In this document: piece after piece, positions 6,784 to 12,589 of the stretch
Layout: every line of letters starts with the position of its first letter
How positions within the stretch are numbered: the first letter of the stretch is position 1
Position numbers and translations under genes: made by a program
Notes under the pieces: model-generated
Seen by the model: only the letters and a program-made list of their open reading frames with translations
Told to the model about the DNA's origin: nothing
Database searches by the model: none
Assembly (NCBI GenBank): GCA_903839715.1
Contig: CAIMDH010000018.1
Location: 1 to 12,589, forward strand
From: an uncultured bacterium
GTDB taxonomy: Bacteria; Patescibacteriota; Minisyncoccia; Phycocordibacterales; UBA918
DNA: 12,589 nucleotides
Direction: 5' to 3'

Positions 6784-7881
6784 ATGAATCGTTTCCTTGT
6801 ACTCTTGGTGCTACTAGCTATTCCCTCAGTGTCGTCCGCGTCATCGGTTTTTCGTTATAGCGAGACTGTAACGGTAGCTGCGGAACAAGCAGTGGAAGGA
6901 GATTTATATGGATTAGCTGATACTGTGGTGGTTTCAGGTGAAGTTACTGAAGATTTACTCTCGATTGGAGAGAGTGTTACGATAAATGGTCAGGTCGGGG
7001 CAGATGTAGCGGCTGTTGCCGGAACAATTAACCTTGACGGAATTGTCGGAGATGATGTTCGTCTTGTAGGAGGGGCTATCACAATCGCAGGAGAAGTAAA
7101 GGGAGATTTGGTGGTGGTGGCACACTCACTTAAGGTTCTTTCGACCGCAAAAATCAGTGGGGATATTCTCTTTTTTGGTACTAAGGCAGATATTTCCGGA
7201 CAAGTAGGGAAGTCTATCTATGGTACAAGTGAGTCCTTGCGGATTGATGCAGTGGTAGGGGCAGATGTTGATATCAGAACAGCTGCCCTCACTCTAGGAG
7301 ATCGAGCAGAAATTACTGGAATGGTGAAGTATGCGAGTGCATCTGAGCTCAATCGTGCTCAAAATGCTCGTGTGGCCGGAAAAGTGGTGCGTAATGACCC
7401 ACTGGTAACTGAAACGCCTAGTCGACGCGATGTGCTTGTACCATTACTTATTATGATGTTTGCGGCACTGGTGTGGTATCTCCTCTTTGCGCGCTTACTG
7501 GAGCGAGTCGTAACTCAGGCTACAGTGCACCCACTCCGCAGTATGCTGATTGGTTTTGGTTTAGTATTCCTCACACCTATTGCTGCCATTATTCTTCTAA
7601 TGAGTATGCTTGGTGGGCTGGTCGGGTTGATACTGTTCTTTTTGTATTTTGGGGTATTGATTATAAGTATGACTGTTACCGGAGTAGTTACTGGCGCGTA
7701 TGTGCTCAAGCTTGTTTCCAGTACTAAGAGTGTTAGTGTTCCGGTGGTGGTGCTTGGTACCGCCTTGACCTACTTATTGGTGTTCATGCCAGTTGTAGGT
7801 CCAATGGTGTTAACTGGCCTATTTCTAACTACGTTTGGCGCTTTGGCGACACACCTTTATCGTACTATTCGCTTTTCCTAG
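6784..7881 (+). CDS. Bactofilin-like beta-repeat protein with C-terminal membrane domain
   Basis: The product has 365 residues. Residues 1-20 are a signal peptide (MNRFLVLLVLLAIPSVSSAS). Residues 25 to about 205 are short imperfect repeats of hydrophobic-Gly-acidic turns (VVVSGEVTEDLLSIGESVTI, GQVGADVAAVAGTINLDG, GEVKGDLVVVAHSL), the pattern of a right-handed beta-helix as in polymer-forming bactofilins. A hydrophobic half with four or five TM helices (about 217 to 360) completes it. The repeat domain would face outside and the helices hold it in the membrane. It may organise the envelope or form a scaffold; the exact role is unknown. An upstream in-frame ATG at 6709 is rejected because it overlaps the -10 box. 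Confidence 0.85.
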   Translation: MNRFLVLLVLLAIPSVSSASSVFRYSETVTVAAEQAVEGDLYGLADTVVVSGEVTEDLLSIGESVTINGQVGADVAAVAGTINLDGIVGDDVRLVGGAITIAGEVKGDLVVVAHSLKVLSTAKISGDILFFGTKADISGQVGKSIYGTSESLRIDAVVGADVDIRTAALTLGDRAEITGMVKYASASELNRAQNARVAGKVVRNDPLVTETPSRRDVLVPLLIMMFAALVWYLLFARLLERVVTQATVHPLRSMLIGFGLVFLTPIAAIILLMSMLGGLVGLILFFLYFGVLIISMTVTGVVTGAYVLKLVSSTKSVSVPVVVLGTALTYLLVFMPVVGPMVLTGLFLTTFGALATHLYRTIRFS

Positions 7882-7917
7882 GGAGTAATAGCAGAGTAAT
7901 GAGCTTTGATTTTCACT

Positions 7918-8751
7918 ATGCATACTTTCGTGGCTGTCCTTAAAGATTTGTGGGAATTTCTTTTTAAAGGGTCTTTAATAGTAACTAGTCCGGCACAGGT
8001 TACTGAGGGACAGATGTTGGCTGTTCCTGCACCTATAGCAGTGCCTTCCTTGCCTGCGGTTGTTACTAAGCTAGCTCTGGTAGCGCCAGCACCAGCGGTA
8101 GGTCTACAAGGTGAAAAAGCCTATGTGGCGGTGCCGAGCGCTCAGTTGTTGCTACGACCCGTCGTTTCTTTTGATGGAGCAGTACACACACTCTCTTATA
8201 CTGATAGTGTGTATGTGATTGGGTACGAAGGGAGATTTGCTCACGTGTCCTATGGTGTAATTACTGGCTGGATTTTTAAAGATGCATTAGCACAACAAGC
8301 ACACGATATTTTTCCGGTATTCAATAATGGCGAGATTTATTCAGTAAATCATCCTGATACCAAAAAATTACGCGGTATTACCCATGATGAATTTTTGGCC
8401 GGAGAACTATGTACATCACTGCAATCGGTTGAATTTGTGTCCTATCGGCTCAAGGAAGCTGGGCGCAAGATTGAGTGGCCAGGAGTGCGTCCGCGTTTGG
8501 CAGGTACGTGGCAAAACCTACTAAAGGGCAAACTAGGTATTCAGATTGGTGTTCGGCCAAAGACGGGAGCAATTTTAGAATATACTAAGTTAGATGGTAC
8601 TGGCTTTGTCGGATATACCAAAGCAGTGCATATAGACGAAGCGATTGTTATTGAGGGAGTCGGCCGGCTTATAGAAGGTGAGTACCGTGAAGAACTTGTG
8701 TCTAAAGAAGAGTGGCATGAATGGCGACCTGTCTGGATCCAGGTGTCATAA
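7918..8751 (+). CDS. SH3b protein with possible CHAP/NlpC-like domain
   Basis: The product has 277 residues. ATG 7918 is preferred over a TTG four codons upstream. After a short hydrophobic N-terminal segment and a Pro/Ala/Val-rich linker (about 22-64), residues 67-125 look like a bacterial SH3 domain: AQLLLRPV..., YTDSVYVIGYEGRFAHVSYG, GWIFKDAL. The C-terminal part (about 160-277) has GELCTSLQSVEFVSYRLKEAG with C165, and PKTGAILEY...GYTKAVHIDEAIVIEG with H238. The order (Cys at a helix start, His on a later strand) recalls CHAP/NlpC cysteine peptidases that cut peptidoglycan, but the usual sequence signatures are weak. A cell-wall role is plausible, not shown. It follows the bactofilin-like gene by 36 nt and ends at a very stable hairpin. 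Confidence 0.65.
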   Translation: MHTFVAVLKDLWEFLFKGSLIVTSPAQVTEGQMLAVPAPIAVPSLPAVVTKLALVAPAPAVGLQGEKAYVAVPSAQLLLRPVVSFDGAVHTLSYTDSVYVIGYEGRFAHVSYGVITGWIFKDALAQQAHDIFPVFNNGEIYSVNHPDTKKLRGITHDEFLAGELCTSLQSVEFVSYRLKEAGRKIEWPGVRPRLAGTWQNLLKGKLGIQIGVRPKTGAILEYTKLDGTGFVGYTKAVHIDEAIVIEGVGRLIEGEYREELVSKEEWHEWRPVWIQVS

Positions 8752-8752
8752 A

Positions 8753-8784
8753 TATCAAAAAAGCGCACCAGCGCTTTTTTGATA
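8753..8784. terminator. Bidirectional-type intrinsic terminator
   Basis: A perfect 14 bp stem (8753-8766 with 8771-8784, core AAAAAAGCGC / GCGCTTTTTT) with loop ACCA directly follows the SH3b stop codon. Six A before and six T after the GC core let it work on either strand. On the + strand it ends the SH3b transcript. Confidence 0.9.
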
Positions 8785-8788
8785 CATC

Positions 8789-8825
8789 TTGTGATAGTAC
8801 AAGTATTTTTGGTACACTTGTACCA
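8789..8825 (+). promoter_or_regulatory. HAD gene promoter with an inverted-repeat operator candidate
   Basis: TG (8810-8811), G, TACACT (8813-8818) form an extended -10, with TTGTGA (8789-8794) as a fair -35 at 18 bp. The start is expected near 8825, a few bases before ATG 8829. GTACAAGT (8797-8804) and ACTTGTAC (8816-8823) are perfect inverted repeats with centres 19 bp apart, about two helical turns, bracketing the -10. TGGTAC/GTACCA (8810-8825) is nested inside. This geometry fits a dimeric regulator, but no regulator gene is nearby. Confidence 0.5.
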
Positions 8826-8828
8826 TCT

Positions 8829-9515
8829 ATGCAAAAAGTGGCTTTCTTTGATATTGACGGAACGGTCTTCCGTTCGAGCTTATTGATTGAGTTGGTGGAG
8901 GGATTAATTAGGCAGGGGATTTTTCCGGAGGAGGTACGCGAAGAATTTCGTGAAGAACATGAAGCTTGGTGGAATCGTCAAGGTGACTATGAGACGTATA
9001 TTGATGCTGTGGTACGCGCATTTATTACAAACTTGCAAGGCGTGCATTATGGCGAGCTAGCCGATGTGGGGCGTTCGGTGGTAGCGGTGCAGGGCCGTCG
9101 AGTCTATCGCTACACGAGAGATTTGATTCAAACACTCAAAGATGATGGCTATTATATTATCGCTATCTCTCAGTCGCCTAAGACAGTACTTGATGATTTT
9201 TGTATGCAGTATGGCTTTGATAAGGTGTATGGTCGGATGTATGAAATTGGGCCTCAGGACCGATTTACTGGAGTGGTTACTGACGAACATTGGATTAAAA
9301 ATAAGGCAAATATCGTAAAGCGCGTATTTGATCACAATCCTGACTTTACACTCGAAGGTTCGGTAGCGGTCGGGGATACTGAAGGTGATATTTCACTACT
9401 TGAATCAGTTGAGCATCCGATTTGTTTTAATCCGAATCTGGCACTGTACACTCACGCGATGCGGATGAAGTGGGAAGTGGTAGTTGAGCGAAAAGACGTC
9501 ATATACCATCTGTAG
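8829..9515 (+). CDS. HAD superfamily IB phosphatase (SerB-like)
   Basis: The product has 228 residues. Motif I is FFDIDGT (nucleophile D8, acid/base D10). A helical cap region lies at about 15-85. Motif II Ser is S114 in IAISQSP. Motif III Lys is in WIKNKANIV (K157/K159). Motif IV is VGDTEGDISLLE (D183, D187). The order and the GDTEGD motif match subfamily IB, which includes phosphoserine phosphatase and related small-molecule phosphatases. The substrate is not clear, and serine synthesis is only one option. The start at 8829 is set by the promoter and terminator upstream, since longer frames run through the hairpin. The glycosylase gene begins 3 nt after its stop, so the two form an operon. 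Confidence 0.88.
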   Translation: MQKVAFFDIDGTVFRSSLLIELVEGLIRQGIFPEEVREEFREEHEAWWNRQGDYETYIDAVVRAFITNLQGVHYGELADVGRSVVAVQGRRVYRYTRDLIQTLKDDGYYIIAISQSPKTVLDDFCMQYGFDKVYGRMYEIGPQDRFTGVVTDEHWIKNKANIVKRVFDHNPDFTLEGSVAVGDTEGDISLLESVEHPICFNPNLALYTHAMRMKWEVVVERKDVIYHL

Positions 9516-9518
9516 GAT

Positions 9519-10334
9519 ATGGAGAATACGGTCCAGGCTTTTCGGCGAACCGTCAAGTCATACTACAAGAAACAAGGACGGCATGATTTGCCATGGCGGC
9601 ACACTACTGACCCGTACCACATACTAGTTTCGGAAGTAATGCTTCAACAAACACAGGTCGATAGAGTGCGACCAAAATACGAGCTTTTTATAAAGACATA
9701 TCCAAACGTACAAGAGCTTGCAAAAGCGCCGCTAGGGGCCGTTTTGAGGCTCTGGGTGGGTCTTGGGTATAATCGTCGGGCGAAATATTTGAAGCAGGCT
9801 GCAGAGGTGGTGGTGTCAAATGGTGGGGTGTTTCCAACAACTAGTAAAGGATTAGCTGACTTGCCAGGTGTTGGCCCATACACCGCAGCGGCGGTAGCTG
9901 CTTTTGCTTATAATTTACCAGTGGTCATGATTGAAACGAATATTCGTACAGTCTTTACGTACCATTTTTTTAAAGAGCGCACAGCGGTCACGGACAGTGA
10001 ACTCTGTCCGTTTATTTTAGAGACTTTAGATAAGAAAAAGTCACGAGAATGGTATTACGCACTCATGGATTATGGAGTGTATCTAAAGAAAACCTACGGG
10101 AGCATCAATCATCAAAGTAAGCATCATGTTGTTCAAAAACCATTTAAAGGTAGCCGAAGGGAAGTTCGTGGCGCAGTAGTACGTCAGTTGGCGGGAGTAC
10201 CATCAGGTATACCATTGTTGCGGCTGGCTTCTACTTTGATTATAGAAAAAAGTGTTCTTACTGAGGTACTGCAGGCTCTCTGTGTAGAAGGATTAGTAAT
10301 TAAGAACGGTCGGCGCTTTATGCTGGTTACCTAG
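9519..10334 (+). CDS. MutY/EndoIII-type DNA glycosylase lacking the Fe-S site, with C-terminal winged helix
   Basis: The product has 271 residues. The HhH-GPD core is clear: ILVSEVMLQQTQV (E39 aligns with the catalytic Glu of MutY), LWVGLGYNRRAKYLKQAA, hairpin-helix-hairpin LPGVGPYTAAAVAAFA (about 114-130), and VMIETNIRTVF. In that last motif E139 stands where MutY has the catalytic Asp (LDGNVKRV). The family normally continues with a four-Cys 4Fe-4S loop; here YGVYLKKTYGSINHQSKHHV has none, and the protein has only two Cys in total. The last 60 residues (about 213-271) look like a winged helix instead of the MutY NUDIX-like 8-oxoG reader. Adenine excision opposite 8-oxoG is the likely role but is not certain. 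Its stop overlaps the MFS gene stop by 8 bp, tail to tail. Confidence 0.88.
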   Translation: MENTVQAFRRTVKSYYKKQGRHDLPWRHTTDPYHILVSEVMLQQTQVDRVRPKYELFIKTYPNVQELAKAPLGAVLRLWVGLGYNRRAKYLKQAAEVVVSNGGVFPTTSKGLADLPGVGPYTAAAVAAFAYNLPVVMIETNIRTVFTYHFFKERTAVTDSELCPFILETLDKKKSREWYYALMDYGVYLKKTYGSINHQSKHHVVQKPFKGSRREVRGAVVRQLAGVPSGIPLLRLASTLIIEKSVLTEVLQALCVEGLVIKNGRRFMLVT

Positions 10335-11526
10335 TATCAGTTAGTCTAAGGGTGATGAATGTACCTGAGGCCATGACGAATCCGAGTAGTACAAAAATAA
10401 AAGGCAGAGGGAAGAAGAATAATGCCAGACTTCCTGCAAGCGCACCAATGAGATTGCCGAGTGGACGCATTAGCCGAAAGAGACTAATCAGATTTGAATC
10501 ATTTCCTTTTACTTGCTTAAAAAAGTAGCTTTCGGTAGTAACTTCAACCAAACTTGCGCCAAAGCGACTAATGAACATGAGGGTCATAAAAGCGACAACA
10601 GAAGCGTCTTGTAGATAAAAGAGACTAGCTGAGGCAATGGCGAGGATAGTAAAACCAAAAGCCATCATTTCTTTTTCACCCCAATGATTGTCAGCTAAGA
10701 GGCCGATTGGGTATTCAAAAATCACAAAGGCAAATAGTCCAACAGCTATGATATAACCGATACTTTCCCAACTAAGACCAATTACTGTTGAAAAATAAAG
10801 AGGGAAATAAATGACTGCCCATGTATAGAAAAACTGGAGAAGAAATTGTGTAATCATTACCGTACTCAAATCACGATTCTTGAATGTGATAGGTAATAAG
10901 TCACGGATGCGGATAGTTTTGTATTCTAAGTCGTAGAAATGCCTAAAGCGCACTAATAATACGGCAATATATAAAAAACCAATAGCTGCAGCTACATAAT
11001 AGATCAGAGAATGGTTCTCTGTGTCGCCAATGAGATAGCCCATAGTTAGTGGTGCAAGGAATGCAGCAAAACTCATTAAGGCTAAGATGAGGCCACGTTT
11101 GCTGCCGGTGGCGTGTTCTTCATCACCTATGAGTGCTTCGAGAAAGATGTCGATGTTGAGGTAGATCTGAGGGTAGATAGCGTTGAAAACAATAAAAGCA
11201 AAAAGGGTAGAGATTGGACCGGCTCCATAGCCAATTACTACCAATGAAATCATCATTACTATCATCAGTAATAATGTTGTATGAACATTGCCGATAGCAC
11301 GCAACAAGCGGGGAAATAGGAAAGTGATAATCATTGCTAAAAAAGCACCGGCGGCAAATAGTAGTCCGACATATTCGGGTGCAATAAAACGCTCTAGGTA
11401 GGTCGAACTACTATATGCGGGGAGTAAGGTCTGAAAAGTAAAAATAATTGAGATCAGGTAGACGAAAACGAACGAAATCTCTTTACCGGGTCGGTCATTA
11501 GTAAAAAAGTGACGATAAAAATCCAT
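10327..11526 (-). CDS. Major facilitator superfamily transporter
   Basis: The product has 399 residues and about twelve TM helices over the full length. MFS features include a GSKRGLILALMSFAAFLAPLTMGYLIG segment in the middle of the first half, and FEYPIGLLADNHWGEKEMMAFGF, which matches the loop motif G-x-LAD-x-x-G-x-(R/K) between helices. The substrate is unknown; drug or metabolite export are options. ATG 11526 lies inside one arm of a perfect 21 bp inverted repeat. A TACACT box (11538-11533, minus) sits six bases before the ATG, so a leaderless transcript is predicted. It converges on the glycosylase gene with an 8 bp overlap and no room for a terminator between the two. Confidence 0.88.
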   Translation of the reverse strand: MDFYRHFFTNDRPGKEISFVFVYLISIIFTFQTLLPAYSSSTYLERFIAPEYVGLLFAAGAFLAMIITFLFPRLLRAIGNVHTTLLLMIVMMISLVVIGYGAGPISTLFAFIVFNAIYPQIYLNIDIFLEALIGDEEHATGSKRGLILALMSFAAFLAPLTMGYLIGDTENHSLIYYVAAAIGFLYIAVLLVRFRHFYDLEYKTIRIRDLLPITFKNRDLSTVMITQFLLQFFYTWAVIYFPLYFSTVIGLSWESIGYIIAVGLFAFVIFEYPIGLLADNHWGEKEMMAFGFTILAIASASLFYLQDASVVAFMTLMFISRFGASLVEVTTESYFFKQVKGNDSNLISLFRLMRPLGNLIGALAGSLALFFFPLPFIFVLLGFVMASGTFITLRLTDTR

Positions 11527-11556
11527 AGTACTAGTGTACTATGGATTTTTATCGTC
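11501..11556 (-). terminator. Perfect 21 bp inverted repeat covering the MFS start codon
   Basis: Arms 11511-11531 and 11536-11556 are exact reverse complements (core ATCCATAGTAC / GTACTATGGAT) with loop TAGT. On the minus strand the hairpin follows the RNase J stop by 25 nt and is trailed by ACTTTTTT (11510-11503), so it should terminate the RNase J transcript. The descending arm contains ATG and the first codons of the MFS gene, and the T-run encodes two of its phenylalanines. The MFS -10 box lies in the loop and stem. Confidence 0.75.
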
Positions 11557-11581
11557 TTTTATTCAACTCAGGGGGTAACTA

Positions 11582-12481
11582 CTAGACACCAATAAGTACT
11601 GGAATAACCATCGGTGTCTTCTGGGTCTTTTGCATGAGGAAACCACTGACTACATCAGTAAGTTGGTCCTTGACCAAATCGAGATCGATTGGGTTCATAC
11701 GCTCAGTTTCTTTTTCGACAGTGCGCTTAATGAGTACTCGAGCTTCAGACAATAGTTGCTGATTTTCGCGGAGATACACAAAGCCACGAGAGATAATATC
11801 AGGAGACTTACGGAGTTTGCCAGTCTTGCTGTTGACGGTAGCAATGATTACAAACATACCATCTTGTGCCAAAGTGAGACGGTCGCGGAGAACAACTTCT
11901 TGGCGAGTTCCGACAGTGAAGCCGTCTACCAGCACCATCTCAGAAGGAATTGTCATTGGCTGACGCACAATTTCGTTACCGTTCTTGATGTCGATGATAG
12001 TACCGTTATCTGGGACGACGATGTTTTGACGTGGGAAGCCGTTTTCGATAGCGGCGTACATATGACTCTTGAGATGATAGTGGTGTCCGTGAACAGGAAC
12101 GAGGAATTTTGGCTTTACTGCCTGGTGAACCCATACAAGCTCGCCGGCGTTTCCGTGTCCTGAGGAGTGTACATGAGAACCTTTGTAGTTGATTACTTTT
12201 ACGTTGCGACGGTAAAGATTATCCTTGAGTTTCTGGACGGCAATTTCATTACCGGGAATAATTGATGAAGAGAGGACAATTGTGTCGCGTTCAGTAAGAG
12301 TCACAAATTTATGTTTGCTTGTTGCCATTCGCATCAGTGCGGCAAACTCTTCACCTTGGGCGCCAGTAGAAAGGATGACAATTTTGTCGACAGGATAATC
12401 AGCCATATCACCAGCACTAATAAAAATGGTAGTGATACAAATTACAATTACAGTATATACTTTTCTAATTATGGGATACAA
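11582..12481 (-). CDS. rnj: Ribonuclease J, C-terminal half (5' end missing)
   Basis: The conserved part begins about residue 18 with TTIFISAGDMADYPVDKIVILSTGAQGEEF and runs to the stop, as in the second half of RNase J: LSSSIIPGNE, VHSSGHGNAGEL (beta-CASP motif B His), PVHGHHYHL (motif C His), then the C-terminal domain with SPDIISRGFVYLREN. RNase J degrades and matures RNA. The N-terminal metallo-beta-lactamase half with HxHxDH is absent. Reading upstream, a short hydrophobic stretch unlike RNase J appears and an in-frame TAA lies at 12508-12506. The TTG at 12481 is only the first possible start. The other minus frames upstream also lack RNase J sequence. The piece cannot be catalytic alone. 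Contig-end chimera, gene decay or a true rearrangement are all possible. Confidence 0.8.
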   Translation of the reverse strand: MYPIIRKVYTVIVICITTIFISAGDMADYPVDKIVILSTGAQGEEFAALMRMATSKHKFVTLTERDTIVLSSSIIPGNEIAVQKLKDNLYRRNVKVINYKGSHVHSSGHGNAGELVWVHQAVKPKFLVPVHGHHYHLKSHMYAAIENGFPRQNIVVPDNGTIIDIKNGNEIVRQPMTIPSEMVLVDGFTVGTRQEVVLRDRLTLAQDGMFVIIATVNSKTGKLRKSPDIISRGFVYLRENQQLLSEARVLIKRTVEKETERMNPIDLDLVKDQLTDVVSGFLMQKTQKTPMVIPVLIGV

Positions 12482-12589
12482 ATAGATGCTGATGAAGAAG
12501 CATATTTAAATATAACCTCTTTTCAGTCTTTGATTGGATGCACAATGCTGCTTGCTGTCTCTGGTATCCTTCTGACTCAAGCCTGGCGA
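12422..12589 (+). other. AT-rich sequence of foreign character replacing the RNase J 5' half
   Basis: From about 12,420 to the window end the bases become AT-rich and RNase J homology stops. On the + strand one frame stays open to the last base. It reads as an Asn/Tyr-rich segment (NGSDTNYNYSIYFSNYG), an acidic turn (IDADEEAYLNITS) and a hydrophobic helix (LIGCTMLLAVSGILL), so it may be part of an extracellular or membrane protein from another locus. It has no start codon of its own in non-RNase J sequence. I do not recognise it. Confidence 0.4.

Noticed and set aside
7868..7917. GGGAGT as SD for the SH3b gene
   Set aside because: It lies about 30 bases before the chosen ATG, too far to act, and no in-frame start lies at the right distance.
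11756..12163. 135-codon plus-strand frame inside RNase J
   Set aside because: It is antisense to highly conserved RNase J sequence and reads as its complement.
1..12589. tRNA, rRNA, CRISPR arrays, insertion sequences and riboswitches
   Set aside because: I looked for clover-leaf elements, repeat-spacer periodicity, transposase motifs and long structured leaders and saw none.

Overview
The window is about 12.6 kb of compact bacterial DNA of moderate, slightly AT-rich composition. It has almost no spacer DNA, many small membrane proteins and few Shine-Dalgarno (SD) sites. The gene set (split-domain RNase J, a bactofilin-like beta-repeat membrane protein, a MutY-type glycosylase without an iron-sulfur site, many lineage-specific hypotheticals) fits a Candidate Phyla Radiation / Patescibacteria genome, probably Parcubacteria-like. 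That assignment is inference, since no rRNA or other marker lies in the window.

Layout. Positions 1-629 hold the C-terminal two thirds of an ATP-grasp ligase. A terminator and promoter at 648-686 lead into a membrane-anchored YHYH-like protein and a DEDDy 3'-5' exonuclease. Next is a monocistronic Trp-rich orphan (2274-2786), the only gene here with a clear SD and closed by a strong terminator. Positions 2850-6640 form one tight operon: a cytoplasmic GH1 beta-glycosidase, a DMT-type transporter, a membrane-anchored clan GH-A glycosidase, and three small membrane proteins of 106, 57 and 35 residues. The last two are easily missed. The operon looks like a sugar or glycoconjugate handling unit at the cell envelope. 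Its own promoter then drives a bactofilin-like beta-repeat/TM protein (6784-7881), followed by an SH3b protein with a possible CHAP-like domain. After another terminator-promoter pair come a HAD-IB phosphatase and a MutY/EndoIII-type DNA glycosylase. The glycosylase collides tail to tail, with an 8 bp overlap, with a minus-strand MFS transporter. Upstream of that transporter is the C-terminal half of RNase J, whose 5' half is replaced near 12,420 by unrelated AT-rich sequence.

Gene-expression signals are the most unusual aspect. Twelve of 14 visible start codons have T immediately before ATG. The exceptions are the SD-led orphan and an ATGA-overlap start. Most promoters are extended -10 boxes (TGN-TAnnnT) without a recognisable -35, placed 6-10 nt before ATG, so transcripts should be leaderless or nearly so. 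Intrinsic terminators of upstream genes run directly into these promoters. In the extreme case, a perfect 21 bp inverted repeat contains the start codon and first codons of the MFS gene.
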